From Saxibacter everestensis (GTDB taxonomy: Bacteria > Actinomycetota > Actinomycetes > Actinomycetales > Brevibacteriaceae), in contig NZ_CP090958.1 of the NCBI RefSeq assembly GCF_025787225.1, positions 2,962,550-3,026,549 of the forward strand: a stretch of DNA of 64,000 nucleotides, in the 5' to 3' direction. The notes under the pieces are model-generated. The model ran no database searches, had not been told where the DNA came from, and saw only the letters and a program-made list of their open reading frames with translations. The translations under genes were made by a program, and so were the position numbers. Below, one piece after another: positions 38,881 through 47,867 of the stretch. Position 1 is the stretch's first letter. Every line of letters starts with the position of its first letter.

Positions 38881-40731
38881 TCATTCCAGCGGCAGTTCGG
38901 CTGGTGGGGCTGGGCCCTCGCTCCGGCGATGGGTACGTCCGGTACGTTTACCGCTCTGGCGTGCCTGCCGGTCACCTGCTCGTGAATCTCTCGTAGCGGT
39001 GCTCCCGGCTCGCCCGTCACCGGTAATCCTGTCGCCTGCCCGCCCGTCGCCGGTATCGCTGCTACCCGCGTAAGGGTCGCCGGTAATCCTGTCGCCCGCA
39101 TACCCGTCACCCATATTGCTGCTGCCCGCATACCCGTCACCCATATTGCTGCTGCCCGCATACCCGTCACCCATATTGCTGCTGCCCGCATGCCCTTCCC
39201 CGGTATCACTACTGCCGACGCCTGCGTCAACTTCCCCGCCATCACTACCATCGGGTCCGGGTCCGGCTTTGGGTCTTGGTTTTCGGGGCTGTTGCCGGCT
39301 GGCATGGTGTCGAAACTGGTGTTCGCCGATCAACACACCATCGGCGCTAGTGAAACGGAAGCCACCCGGGATCGGGGTGATCACCGTCCTGGTCGCGTGG
39401 AGCAGGTGATGGTGAAAGGAACACAGCAGCAGCCCGTTATCCACACTCGTCGAACCCTGACCGGCCGCCCACTCGTTGATGTGGTGCCCGTCGGTGAACT
39501 GGGCCGGCATCCCACACGCCGGCCAGGCACACCCACCATCCCTCAAATGCAGGGCCTTACGCAGCGAACCGGTAAACGTCCGGGAATCCCGGCCAAGATT
39601 CACCGGCTGATTCTCCGCATCCAGCACAGCACGCATCACCACCGAATCACACAGTAGAACATCCAACTCCACCGGCGGCACCGGAACCCCATCCCCCAGC
39701 ACCGGAACCCCACCAGCCCCGGCAGTAGCGGCGGTGGCTGCGTTATCGGCGTCAGTAGCCGGGCGCATGAACGCGCTGCCAGCCGCTGCAGCAGCGGCGT
39801 TACCGGTAGCGACATCGCTCCCGCCGGTCGGCACTCCTGCCGCCCCGCTACCGGCGGTCGCGCGTTGCGCCTGCTGGTGTTTCTGCTGGTGTTTCCAGTG
39901 CTGCCACGCGGCCCACTGGCCCTGGGTCAGGGTGACCATCACATGCGGGCGGACCTGCCCGCCCGGCTTGAACTCCCCAAGATTCAACAACGCCGACGCC
40001 AGAGTCTCCAAGGCATCCGCCCGTAACTGATCCGGCGACCGCCCATCGCCGGCCCCCGGCCGCGGCGACGCCGCATTCAACGCGACCGCGAGTTTCTCCC
40101 CCGCGACCGGATCCAGCAACGCCTCCAACACCACCCCGCCACACCGCTTGAACACCCGCGCATACCGACGCTCACGCACCGCATCCTGACCCCGCTGCAG
40201 CTTCGCCGCGTCCACCGCAGCCATCCGGTGTTTCAACGCTTTACCAAACACCCCGGCATCCGCACCCTTCGCGCCTCGCAGCAGTTCTGCTTGGCCCTGC
40301 GGGCTAGTCAGTGCGGCGCGTTGCGGGGCAGAGGCGTGCTCGAACTGCCGGGACACCACCCGGACATGCTCCCCACACACTTCACCGGACTCCAACGCCT
40401 CCCCCAACGCCGGAAGCTCCGCCAAAGCACGAGACACCGCCAGATCTGCCTTCGCTTTTCCGTACCCGGACTTCGTCTGTTTCCCCAGCCACGACTCGAT
40501 AGACCGCTCCCCGTCGCCCTGCCAGTCACCGGAGCGCTCCTCGGCCGCGATCAACCGCGCCTGCACCGACTCCAACAACCCAGCCATCTCCCCAACCACC
40601 CACAGCGCCTCCCGCCGCGTACCCCGATCCCAAGACCCAATCACCACAGCAGACGACAGCGACACCTCATCAGCTAACGCCCGAGCAAGGACAGCAAACG
40701 GCGACCCGCCCGCCACCTGTACATCCGCCAC
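38881..40731 (-). CDS. 13E12/DUF222 HNH endonuclease domain protein with tandem-repeat tail
   Basis: About 616 residues. The N-terminal half is the helical DUF222 region of 13E12-type proteins (ESWLGKQTKSGYGKAKADL, LPALGEALESGEVCGEHV). Near residue 415-460 is an HNH nuclease motif: CAWPACGMPAQFTDGHHI, then NGLLLCSFHHHLLH. The C-terminal about 110 residues are Gly/Asp/Ser-rich, with 10-residue repeats of the kind GSSNMGDGYA. A GTG at 40731 sits eight bases after AGGAGG and is preferred to the ATG at 40737, which is only two bases away from it. This family is abundant and repeated in actinobacterial genomes; its function is unclear, possibly mobile-element related. Confidence 0.88.
   Translation of the reverse strand: MADVQVAGGSPFAVLARALADEVSLSSAVVIGSWDRGTRREALWVVGEMAGLLESVQARLIAAEERSGDWQGDGERSIESWLGKQTKSGYGKAKADLAVSRALAELPALGEALESGEVCGEHVRVVSRQFEHASAPQRAALTSPQGQAELLRGAKGADAGVFGKALKHRMAAVDAAKLQRGQDAVRERRYARVFKRCGGVVLEALLDPVAGEKLAVALNAASPRPGAGDGRSPDQLRADALETLASALLNLGEFKPGGQVRPHVMVTLTQGQWAAWQHWKHQQKHQQAQRATAGSGAAGVPTGGSDVATGNAAAAAAGSAFMRPATDADNAATAATAGAGGVPVLGDGVPVPPVELDVLLCDSVVMRAVLDAENQPVNLGRDSRTFTGSLRKALHLRDGGCAWPACGMPAQFTDGHHINEWAAGQGSTSVDNGLLLCSFHHHLLHATRTVITPIPGGFRFTSADGVLIGEHQFRHHASRQQPRKPRPKAGPGPDGSDGGEVDAGVGSSDTGEGHAGSSNMGDGYAGSSNMGDGYAGSSNMGDGYAGDRITGDPYAGSSDTGDGRAGDRITGDGRAGSTATRDSRAGDRQARQSGKRTGRTHRRSEGPAPPAELPLE
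39091..39180. repeat. 30-bp tandem repeat in the HNH protein tail
   Basis: Three copies of a 30-bp unit begin at 39091, 39121 and 39151. The second and third are identical and the first differs only in the second base. Degenerate copies extend on both sides (about 39000-39220). The repeats are in frame and encode 10-residue units on the minus strand. There are no spacers, so this is not a CRISPR array. Confidence 0.93.
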
Positions 40732-40737
40732 CGCCAT

Positions 40738-41455
40738 CACCTCCTCAGCATTCAAAGCAGCCCGTAGGAACACGATCTTCGTTCTACACCAAACGTATAC
40801 TTGAGCACCGACAGTGCCCCAAAACTCAGTTAGTAGTTGCACTAAATCACTAACAGATCGGAAGTATAGTTCGTTCTATTCATAACCGTACAAGACGGCA
40901 CTGACAGTGGGACCAATGCGGAAACTCGGACCCTGAGCGTCCACCCGGGCAGGTCCGCCCATGTCACAACACCGCGATACGAGGCCCTCAGTTGAAGACT
41001 GCTCCTATGACTGCCTCGACCCCGTGGAGACGCAGACGAACGCTTGACGTGCGGCACCTCAGGGACGAAGAAGAACCCACGGAGTCGCACTTAAGAGCCC
41101 GACGCCGATTGGTCGAATGTCATGTCGGTGGCGCATCGCAACCTTGTTCAGAAGGCCAGCGCAGCACCTGGACCTTCTGGCGGCTCGTGGTGTGTCCGTG
41201 GCAGGTTCGTTTTGAACGTGATGACCGGATGGTCGGGGATGACTATCGACGAGTCGTCGAGTGTTGCGCACTCCATCGGTGGATCGACGGGCAATGCTGC
41301 AGACATGACAGTTTGCAACGCCCGGCGGGTGGGCTTGCTGGCAGAGCGGTATTGGCGCAGTCGTCGCCTCGCTGGGCTGACTTACCCGCGGCAAGCCTTG
41401 GCAGGCCAGTCGTTCAACAGACCTCGAGAGCGCCAGCGGAGCAACTACCGACTCC
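40738..41455. other. Intergenic stretch with no supported gene
   Basis: Between the HNH gene and the CopC-like gene about 0.7 kb contains only short overlapping frames on both strands, without ribosome sites, domain motifs or codon bias of real genes. The part nearest the HNH gene (40790-40900) is clearly AT-richer than its surroundings. It contains an interrupted palindrome GTTAGT...ACTAAC (40829-40854), which might mark a promoter or operator region. The remainder could be a decayed gene, but I found no recognisable relic. Confidence 0.55.
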
Positions 41456-42238
41456 CTAGTGCTTCGCCTGCCGACGACGCACAATCAACAGGATGATCAA
41501 CACGACTAGAATTACCCCGACCGCAACTGCCGCAACGATAATGCCGGTCGCCATTGGGGAGCTGGTCGGCTCGGAATCATCGACGTTTTGACTCTGGGTT
41601 TGCATCGATTCAGGCGGAGTACCGATCGGCGGCGCGCCGGTGGGATTTGAGCTCTGAGGGGCCGACTCCGATGCCGACGAACCCCCGCCGGTCGCGATCT
41701 CGAAGCTGTATTCGCCGCTAATCGGGTGCCCGTCAGACGACACGGTCCGCCACACGACCGTGTAGTCACCGTCTTTCAGGTCTGTTGGCAACGCGACGGT
41801 CAACTTCGTGTCCTCCACGGCAAGTTCTCCCGCAGAAACGTCCGTCCCTTCGTGGTTGACCTGCACCTCGGAACCGATTTCCTTGACAGTGCTGCTGAAG
41901 TTCAGCTCGATCCAGCCCGGGGCTTCTTTCACAGTTTCGCCATCCGCAGGACTGCTGGAGACCAGCCGGTCGTGCGCCGAAGCCGGAACGGCGAACAGCC
42001 CAACGGTAAGCAGCGCAACCGCGGATACCGCGGCCAACATCAACGCGAGCAGCGCCCCCCGCGACAGCGGTCGCGACGCAGACTGCAAAGACGCAAACCG
42101 TAAAGACACAGCCGCCCCCGACGCAGGCTGCAAAGATCCAGACCGCAAAGACACGGACCGAGAAAACACAGCCCGAACTGACGCACGGAACAGGGACAAC
42201 GGACGCACGACTGCTCCCCTCGACATATGAGTTCGCAT
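41456..42238 (-). CDS. CopC domain copper-resistance-type secreted protein
   Basis: About 260 residues. A long basic leader precedes a signal peptide core (ALLALMLAAVSAVALLTVGLFAVPASA). The mature protein would begin HDRLVSSSPADGE, placing the N-terminal His typical of CopC/YobA copper-binding domains. The domain continues through IELNFSS and YTVVWRTVSSDGHPISGEYSF. A Ser/Pro linker leads to a C-terminal membrane anchor (IIVAAVAVGVILVVLIILLIV) and basic tail. The leader contains near-repeats (VSLRSGSLQPAS, VSLRFASLQSAS) from a repetitive DNA stretch. The ATG at 42238 is seven bases after the amino-acid ABC ATPase stop, so it may be read through from that operon. No CopD is nearby. Confidence 0.85.
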   Translation of the reverse strand: MRTHMSRGAVVRPLSLFRASVRAVFSRSVSLRSGSLQPASGAAVSLRFASLQSASRPLSRGALLALMLAAVSAVALLTVGLFAVPASAHDRLVSSSPADGETVKEAPGWIELNFSSTVKEIGSEVQVNHEGTDVSAGELAVEDTKLTVALPTDLKDGDYTVVWRTVSSDGHPISGEYSFEIATGGGSSASESAPQSSNPTGAPPIGTPPESMQTQSQNVDDSEPTSSPMATGIIVAAVAVGVILVVLIILLIVRRRQAKH

Positions 42239-42245
42239 CTGAGAT

Positions 42246-43025
42246 TTACGCACTTTCCGCCACATCTACATGCGTCGGATCGAGTACGCGCCGCAGGAAC
42301 TGCTTTGTGCGCTCCTCGGTTGGCGCAACAACGACCTGCGAAGGCGGCCCGGACTCGACCACATAGCCCTCGGCCATAAAGACAACCTGATCGGCCACAT
42401 CACGGGCAAATGCCATCTCATGCGTCACAACGAGCATCGTCATACCCTCGTCGGCGAGCTGCCGCATGACCGATAGCACCTCTCCGACGAGTTCGGGATC
42501 CAGCGCGGAGGTCGGTTCGTCGAAGAGCATGACCTCCGGATTCATCGCGAGCGCGCGGGCAATCGCCACCCGCTGCTGCTGACCGCCGGAAAGCTGGCTT
42601 GGCATCGCCTCAATCTTCTCGCCAAGTCCCACCTTCTCCAGCGTCTGCTCGGCCACTTTGTTTGCCTCTGCCTTGGAGCGTTTGAGCACCCGGCGCTGCG
42701 CGATGGTCAGGTTGTCCCGCACGCTCAGGTGGGCAAACAGGTTGAACGACTGAAAGACCATGCCGATTCGGGTCCGTGCGGCATCGATATCGATGTCGGG
42801 GTCGGTGAGATCGGTGCCGCCGACCGTCACCGAGCCACCGCTGGGCGACTCCAGCAGGTTCACGCAACGCAGCAGGGTCGACTTTCCGGACCCCGAGGGC
42901 CCGATAACGCAAACCACCTCACCCTTGCGAACCGTGAGATCGACAGATTTCAGCACCTCGAGATCGCCGAAGGACTTCTGCAGCTGCGAGATCTCAATGA
43001 CTTTTTCAGCTGTTGCGTCCATCAT
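42246..43025 (-). CDS. Polar amino acid ABC transporter ATP-binding protein
   Basis: A 259-residue ATPase of the GlnQ/HisP type. It shows Walker [16 protein letters not shown] (about 40-54), Q-loop [13 protein letters not shown], signature [15 protein letters not shown], Walker [15 protein letters not shown] and switch VTHE. It energises uptake with the permease gene two bases upstream and the binding protein beyond. Two Met codons stand at the start (MMDAT). The exact amino acid cannot be assigned. Confidence 0.94.
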   Translation of the reverse strand: MMDATAEKVIEISQLQKSFGDLEVLKSVDLTVRKGEVVCVIGPSGSGKSTLLRCVNLLESPSGGSVTVGGTDLTDPDIDIDAARTRIGMVFQSFNLFAHLSVRDNLTIAQRRVLKRSKAEANKVAEQTLEKVGLGEKIEAMPSQLSGGQQQRVAIARALAMNPEVMLFDEPTSALDPELVGEVLSVMRQLADEGMTMLVVTHEMAFARDVADQVVFMAEGYVVESGPPSQVVVAPTEERTKQFLRRVLDPTHVDVAESA

Positions 43026-43027
43026 GA

Positions 43028-43903
43028 TTACGCACCTCCTGACGTAGTAGAGCTGACGGCGTCCGATCCGTAACGCTTTTCCAGGCGACGCGACAGGTAC
43101 GACAGCGGAATGGTGATGATCAGATAGGCCAGCGCAATAACCATGAACGGCGTCAGACTTGCGGTGCTGACAATTTCGGATCGCGCGAGTTGGGCCAGCT
43201 CCAACTGCTCAACGCTGGAACCGAGGATGTACGCCAGTGACGAGTCCTTGGTGAGCAGGATCAGCTCATTGGTCAACGGCGGCAGGATGATCCGGAAGGC
43301 CTGCGGGATGACGATTGTCGCCATCGCGCGTGCGGGCGACATCCCGAGCGATCTGGCCGCCTCTACCTGTCCCTTCGGCACCGCCTGAATGCCGGCGCGA
43401 ATCGTTTCAGCCATGTAGGCACTCGAAACGAAACCGAGCGCGAGCATGATCGTTGTCAGCTTGGTCAGGCCAAGTCCGGGGAATGCCACCGGGATGCCGA
43501 ACCCCATGCCGAGGAAGACCACCAGGGCTGGCAGTCCGCGGAAGAATTCGATATAGGCAAAGGACACCCAGCGGTATGGTCCGACCGTCGACAGCCGCAT
43601 CAGCGCGAGCACAACGGCCAGCACAAGGCCAAGCGCAAACCCGAGCAGGGTGAAAATCAATGTGTTCTTCAGCGCCACCGTGATGACGCGCGGGAACATT
43701 CCCTTGACGACTTCTGGATTGAAGAAGGTCTGACCGAGCTTTTCCCAGTCGGCGACAATCACGATGACAACCAAAACGACGGCAATGACCGCGTACTGGA
43801 TGCCGCGGGATATCTGCCCGCGCCGGCGTTTACTCATTTTGTTGGATCGCACCGGCGGGCGCGCGGGGGCGCTGCTACCGGTGCCTTCGGTATCTGTTGT
43901 CAC
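43028..43903 (-). CDS. Polar amino acid ABC transporter permease
   Basis: A 291-residue permease of the His/Glu/Gln/Arg (HEQRo) group. After a basic cytoplasmic leader, membrane helices begin at [17 protein letters not shown]. The family start [31 protein letters not shown] and the coupling loop [25 protein letters not shown] are clear. A GTG start at 43903 follows AAGGAA. It is the only permease in the operon, so it probably acts as a homodimer. It lies 139 bases downstream of the binding-protein gene; a long hairpin occupies that gap. Confidence 0.93.
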   Translation of the reverse strand: MTTDTEGTGSSAPARPPVRSNKMSKRRRGQISRGIQYAVIAVVLVVIVIVADWEKLGQTFFNPEVVKGMFPRVITVALKNTLIFTLLGFALGLVLAVVLALMRLSTVGPYRWVSFAYIEFFRGLPALVVFLGMGFGIPVAFPGLGLTKLTTIMLALGFVSSAYMAETIRAGIQAVPKGQVEAARSLGMSPARAMATIVIPQAFRIILPPLTNELILLTKDSSLAYILGSSVEQLELAQLARSEIVSTASLTPFMVIALAYLIITIPLSYLSRRLEKRYGSDAVSSTTSGGA

Positions 43904-43978
43904 AGAATTTCCTTGCCTGGAAGTCGATTTCCTTACACCGTGGAACAGCCACGTTGTGAGTTCGGCGCGTGCTCGAGT

Positions 43979-44033
43979 CTAGAGGAGCCGCGGAGCCTGC
44001 ACCATTTGCTGGGCAACTCCGCGGCTCCTCTAG
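43979..44033 (-). promoter_or_regulatory. Large intercistronic hairpin between binding-protein and permease genes
   Basis: Perfect 17-bp arms (43979-43995 and 44017-44033, CTAGAGGAGCCGCGGAG and complement) enclose a 21-base loop. The hairpin starts about 10 bases after the stop of the leftward binding-protein gene and precedes the permease gene by about 75 bases. Such structures commonly stabilise the upstream message or partly terminate transcription, raising binding protein over membrane components. No U-tract follows on the minus strand, so an attenuating or stabilising role is more likely than complete termination. Confidence 0.8.
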
Positions 44034-44042
44034 TGATTCGTT

Positions 44043-44840
44043 CTAGAAACCCTCAGGAGGTTCCGTGTTGAACCATTTCTTGTAGATCTCGGCGTAGCGA
44101 CCGTCTTCCTTCGCGGTCTTCAACACCTCGTTGATCCGCTCCTTGAGCTCGGTATTGCCCTTCTTCACCGCGATGCCGTAGCTCTCGCCGGTTTCGATGT
44201 CGAAACCAACTGTGTAGTCAGTATTCTCCTTGGCGAAGTCGTACAGCACGCCGTTGTCATTGATCACGGCGTCGACGTCGCCATTCTGAATCGCCTGCAG
44301 TGACAGCGGCAGATCCTCGTAGGTGATAACCTCGGCGTCCTTGATCTTCTCTTCCGCATACTGCAGGCCTGTGGTTCCGGTTTGTGCCGCCAACTTCTTG
44401 CCAGCCAGGTCCGCCTCGGACTTGATGCCGGAATCTCCCTTGGCCAGGACCGACTGGTTTGCCTTGAAGTACGGATCGGCGAAATCGATAACCTTGGCGC
44501 GCTCGTCGGTGATAGTCATACCGGCCGCAGCTACATCGCACTGTTCGTTATTGAATGCAGCACCGGTCGTGATGGTCTCGAACGGAGTATTCTCGATCTC
44601 CTGCTCGACGCCCAGGTCCTTGGCGACCAGGTCAACGAGGTCAACGTCGAACCCGACGACTTCGCCGCCTTCTTCGTACTGGAACGGCTTGTACGACAAG
44701 TGGGTGCAGGTCGTCAGCTTGCCCTCGTTGACGACCTCGATCCCGTCGGCAGTACCACCGGAACCACCGGAACAGGCCGTGAGCATAAGCGCTCCGGCGA
44801 GTGCGGCGGCCGCTACGGCCGAGCGAGTCGCTCTTTTCAC
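44043..44840 (-). CDS. Polar amino acid ABC transporter substrate-binding lipoprotein
   Basis: A 265-residue family 3 solute-binding protein. The signal peptide ends in a lipobox LMLTAC (Cys about residue 23) followed by a Ser/Gly-rich spacer. The ligand domain contains YKPFQYEEGGEVVGFDVDLVDLVAKD (about 51-76), AAGMTITDERAKVIDFADPYF and LAGKKLAAQTGTTG, typical of Glu/Gln/Arg/Cys binders. A GTG start follows GGAGGAAAT. It is the first gene of the three-component importer, separated from the permease by the 17-bp-arm hairpin. Confidence 0.94.
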   Translation of the reverse strand: MKRATRSAVAAAALAGALMLTACSGGSGGTADGIEVVNEGKLTTCTHLSYKPFQYEEGGEVVGFDVDLVDLVAKDLGVEQEIENTPFETITTGAAFNNEQCDVAAAGMTITDERAKVIDFADPYFKANQSVLAKGDSGIKSEADLAGKKLAAQTGTTGLQYAEEKIKDAEVITYEDLPLSLQAIQNGDVDAVINDNGVLYDFAKENTDYTVGFDIETGESYGIAVKKGNTELKERINEVLKTAKEDGRYAEIYKKWFNTEPPEGF

Positions 44841-45018
44841 ATTTCCTCCACAGATTGATACCTAAGTTCTGATGCGAGTATGCAAGACCGGCCGCGTATT
44901 TTTCTGCCGTATCGCTGTCATCGAGACGTAACCGCAACTTACCGACCCGGATTTCGTCCCGTTGTGCCAGCCGCCACCTGCCGGGCTCGCACTATCGCCG
45001 ATACGTCATCCTTGATAG

Positions 45019-46173
45019 GTGAGTGTCAAGAAGGTTGGAACAACAGCTAGGCCATCGGTATCCCGGACTTTTCTGCGCCAGTCGCCGGGCCTGGCAGCAG
45101 CGCTGTTCGGTGTCGCCGCGGCCTGGGCTATCCACTCCGCGGTGCCCGACGTTCCACTCCTGACCGCCGCCGTCGTGCTCGGCATCATCGCAGGCAACGT
45201 CACCGGTATCCGGCAATTTAGCGACGGCGTGCTCAAGCCGGGCCTCAGCCTCGCGGGTAAGCGGCTGATGCGGATCGGCATCGTGCTGCTCGGGCTGAAA
45301 CTCAGCCTATTCGACATCGCCGGGCTTGGATGGCGGGCGGTGCTGATTGTCGTCGGCATTGTCATCATCAGCTTTTTCGGCATCTGGTACCTCGCCAGGC
45401 TGCTGAAGCTTCCGGGCCATCAGCCTCTGCTCGTCGCCGCTGGCTTCTCCATCTGTGGTGCTTCGGCGATTGGCGCTATGGCCGGCGTCACAAAGAGTGA
45501 CGACAAGGAGGCCGTCACACCGGTCGCCCTGGTCACGCTGTGCGGAACGCTGGCAATATTCGTACTGCCGCCGTTGATGGTGCCGCTGGGACTCAGCGAC
45601 ATCGACTTCGGGCGCTGGGTTGGCGCCGGCGTGCATGATGTCGGTCAGGTCGTCGCAACCGCGCAAACAGCTGGCACCACCGCCTTGGCCGCGGCGGTCA
45701 TCGTGAAGCTGACCCGCGTGCTGATGCTTGCCCCGATGGTCGCCGGGACCGGTCTTGCGCTCCGCCGCACCGAACGGCGCGCAGCCAGCGCTGCCGCGAT
45801 CGCCGAGAGTAGCGCAGCCGCCGCTGCCACGGGTACGGATGGCGCGATGGCCGAGCGTACGGATGGCGCCGCGACGACCGGGCGTCCGGCTCAGCGGGCG
45901 CCGAATAAGCCGGCCGCAACGCCCATCGTGCCCCTGTTTGTGCTTGGTTTTCTGGCTGCCGTCGTGGTTCGCACAACCGGCATCCTGCCCGACTCCGTGC
46001 TCGCCGTGGCCGACCTCGTGCAGACCATCCTGCTCGGCGCGGCGCTTTTCGGGCTGGGCTCCGCGGTCCGGATCGGAAAACTACTCACAACAGGCGGACG
46101 GTCGCTCGCCGTTGCAGGCCTTGCCTGGTTGGTGATTGCGATCCTCGCCTGGTGCGGCGTGCAGTTGATGTAA
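45019..46173 (+). CDS. YeiH family putative sulfate exporter
   Basis: A 384-residue membrane protein with about ten helices. It shows the YeiH/UPF0324 signatures GVVAAWAIHSA-like start, LKPGLSLAGKRLMRIGIVLLGLKLS (about 73-97), GFSICGASAIGAMAGV (about 149) and VGAGVHDVGQVVATAQTAG (about 200). A cytoplasmic Ala-rich insertion (about 255-300) separates the halves. Family members are annotated as putative sulfate exporters on limited evidence. The GTG start has no convincing ribosome site. It is divergent from the amino acid importer across about 180 bases. Confidence 0.88.
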   Translation: MSVKKVGTTARPSVSRTFLRQSPGLAAALFGVAAAWAIHSAVPDVPLLTAAVVLGIIAGNVTGIRQFSDGVLKPGLSLAGKRLMRIGIVLLGLKLSLFDIAGLGWRAVLIVVGIVIISFFGIWYLARLLKLPGHQPLLVAAGFSICGASAIGAMAGVTKSDDKEAVTPVALVTLCGTLAIFVLPPLMVPLGLSDIDFGRWVGAGVHDVGQVVATAQTAGTTALAAAVIVKLTRVLMLAPMVAGTGLALRRTERRAASAAAIAESSAAAAATGTDGAMAERTDGAATTGRPAQRAPNKPAATPIVPLFVLGFLAAVVVRTTGILPDSVLAVADLVQTILLGAALFGLGSAVRIGKLLTTGGRSLAVAGLAWLVIAILAWCGVQLM

Positions 46174-46216
46174 CCGCTGTTGCAGCCCAACCAGCCACGC
46201 AAGCCACGGAGGATGA

Positions 46217-47110
46217 ATGACCACCCGCACGACACCGACTGTTGCTCAACTTGCCGAGATCACCAGGACGCTGAGTGAGTGGCAGACCGCTGACTGGAAG
46301 GGATTCCTGCATCCCGGAGACCTCGGTTGGCACTCGATGGTCGGCGCCGAGAAGTTGGCCGCAGACCTGCGGTGCTGGACCGTCTCTGGATCGATCGTCG
46401 CGATCGGTATGTTCGATGGCGACGATCTCTTCCGCATGGCGATGGGCCCCTCAGCTCTCGACGATGACGAACTCGCCGGCCAGATCGAAGCTGATCTCAC
46501 GAGTGCTCGCGTACTTCCCCCAGGAACGGTGACCGTCGAAGCCCGCGGCGCGCTTGCACTGCAGGCCCGCCTTCGCGCCCAGGGATGGGACACGGACGAA
46601 CCCTGGACGCCGCTACAGCTCGACCTGCGCACCCCCGTCCCCGCGAATCCACGCAACGCGGCGCTGCGAGTCGAGGAGATCGGCCTCGACGAGGCACAAG
46701 AGTGGACGACGGTGCACTGGTCCGCGTTCAAGGGAACGTCGCCGAGCGCCGAGGAAAGGCAGAGGCTCATCCAGCGGTGGACAACGATGGCAACGGGCCC
46801 GTTCGCACACCTCGCCCACCACCTCATCGGCTACGACAACACCGATCAGCCCGTTGCCGTCACCACTGTCTGGATAGCCGGAAGTGGGCGCCCTGGCCTC
46901 ATCGAACCGATGGGAGTGCACCGCGACCACCACGGCCACGGTTACGGTACGGCCATCACCCTCGCCGGTGCGCAAGCTCTGCAACAGCACGGCGCTTCTA
47001 CCGCAGCCGTCGTCGCCGAGAACTCCAACGCCGGTGCACTCGCCACATATCTCGCAGCCGGATTCACGGCGAGCGAACCCGTTGCCGACCTCACTCGCAC
47101 ACAGGACTGA
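46217..47110 (+). CDS. GNAT family N-acetyltransferase
   Basis: A 297-residue protein with the acetyl-CoA-binding GNAT motif in the C-terminal half: IEPMGVHRDHHGHGYGTAI (about 227-245; Q/R-x-x-G-x-G/A form with HGHGYG), followed by AVVAENSNAGALATYLAAGF. The N-terminal half is probably a second, degenerate GNAT fold. A ribosome site GGAGG lies four bases before the ATG. It could acetylate an antibiotic, peptide or small amine; nothing nearby indicates which. It follows the YeiH gene on the same strand by 43 bases. Confidence 0.85.
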   Translation: MTTRTTPTVAQLAEITRTLSEWQTADWKGFLHPGDLGWHSMVGAEKLAADLRCWTVSGSIVAIGMFDGDDLFRMAMGPSALDDDELAGQIEADLTSARVLPPGTVTVEARGALALQARLRAQGWDTDEPWTPLQLDLRTPVPANPRNAALRVEEIGLDEAQEWTTVHWSAFKGTSPSAEERQRLIQRWTTMATGPFAHLAHHLIGYDNTDQPVAVTTVWIAGSGRPGLIEPMGVHRDHHGHGYGTAITLAGAQALQQHGASTAAVVAENSNAGALATYLAAGFTASEPVADLTRTQD

Positions 47111-47199
47111 AGCGCACTGCAATAACAGTGTCGACAGTAAGGCCGTGGTCCCGATTTGGTCCCGGCTAGTCACAACCGGTGGCCTCTAGCAGCGCGCGT

Positions 47200-47715
47200 T
47201 TAACCCGCCTCGATCCTGGCCCTGACGAAGTCAACGATTGGATCGGCACCGGCCTCAATGTAGGAAATGGTCTGCTCGAAATCGGTCATATCGCCGTACC
47301 AGGGGTCATTGATGTCGAGCTCCTGCTCGGATACCCCCTGCGGCGATGCTGGGTCGAACTCCCGGTAGAGCCTGATCCTCAGCCGCTCCTCATCCGTGAC
47401 CGCGAGTCGGCGGAGTGCTGCCGCGTGGCCCGACGTCATCGCAAGCACCAGGTCGCGCTCGCCGAGCCACGCCGGATCCACCTGCCGGGCGCTGTGCCGA
47501 TGATCTGGATAGCCGTGTGCCAGCAGAACTTTCCTGGCCCGCGGGTCCATGGGGTTGCCGAGTTCTTCGCTACTGATCGCGCCGGAGTCGATGACGACCC
47601 GGTCCTGCAGCCCGTTCGCGGCAAACCGCTCAGCCAGCACTACCTCGGCAATTGGCGAACGGCAGATATTTCCGGTGCAGACAGTCAGGATCCGGTACGG
47701 ATGGTTCGGGAGCAT
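47200..47715 (-). CDS. Low molecular weight protein-tyrosine-phosphatase
   Basis: About 171 residues from the ATG at 47715. The phosphate loop VCTGNICRSP (C-x5-R-S) lies near residue 10, as usual in this family, and the general-acid region is INDPWYGD near 135. It dephosphorylates protein tyrosines; in actinobacteria such enzymes often oppose capsule- or cell-wall-linked kinases. The frame is open upstream to 47763. The ATG at 47715 gives the standard N-terminus but has GGGAGG immediately adjacent, so a GTG at 47733 cannot be excluded. Confidence 0.9.
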   Translation of the reverse strand: MLPNHPYRILTVCTGNICRSPIAEVVLAERFAANGLQDRVVIDSGAISSEELGNPMDPRARKVLLAHGYPDHRHSARQVDPAWLGERDLVLAMTSGHAAALRRLAVTDEERLRIRLYREFDPASPQGVSEQELDINDPWYGDMTDFEQTISYIEAGADPIVDFVRARIEAG

Positions 47716-47867
47716 CCTCCCATCGTGACGCACCGCAGCTGGTTCGGGACATCCAGGGTGCACCGAGCGGGGGGTAAGCAGACGTGAAGGTTAGCGGGCG
47801 GCATCCACCTGATGGCGCATCCCGACGAGCTAAAGCTCGACAAGCTGAAGCCTGGTCGGCGGAAACC

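Noticed and set aside
39000-39220. Possible CRISPR array from the regular 30-bp repeats
   Set aside because: The units are directly adjacent with no spacers, stay in frame and encode the HNH protein tail; no cas genes are present.
41122-41496. Possible transposase relic or small gene in the gap upstream of the CopC-like gene
   Set aside because: I compared the short frames with IS3/IS481-type motifs and found no DDE-type pattern, no terminal inverted repeats and no ribosome site.
47111-47199. GGTCCCGATTTGGTCCCGG near the GNAT gene as a possible attachment site or tRNA end
   Set aside because: It is only a short internal duplication; there is no tRNA fold, integrase or matching distal copy in the window.
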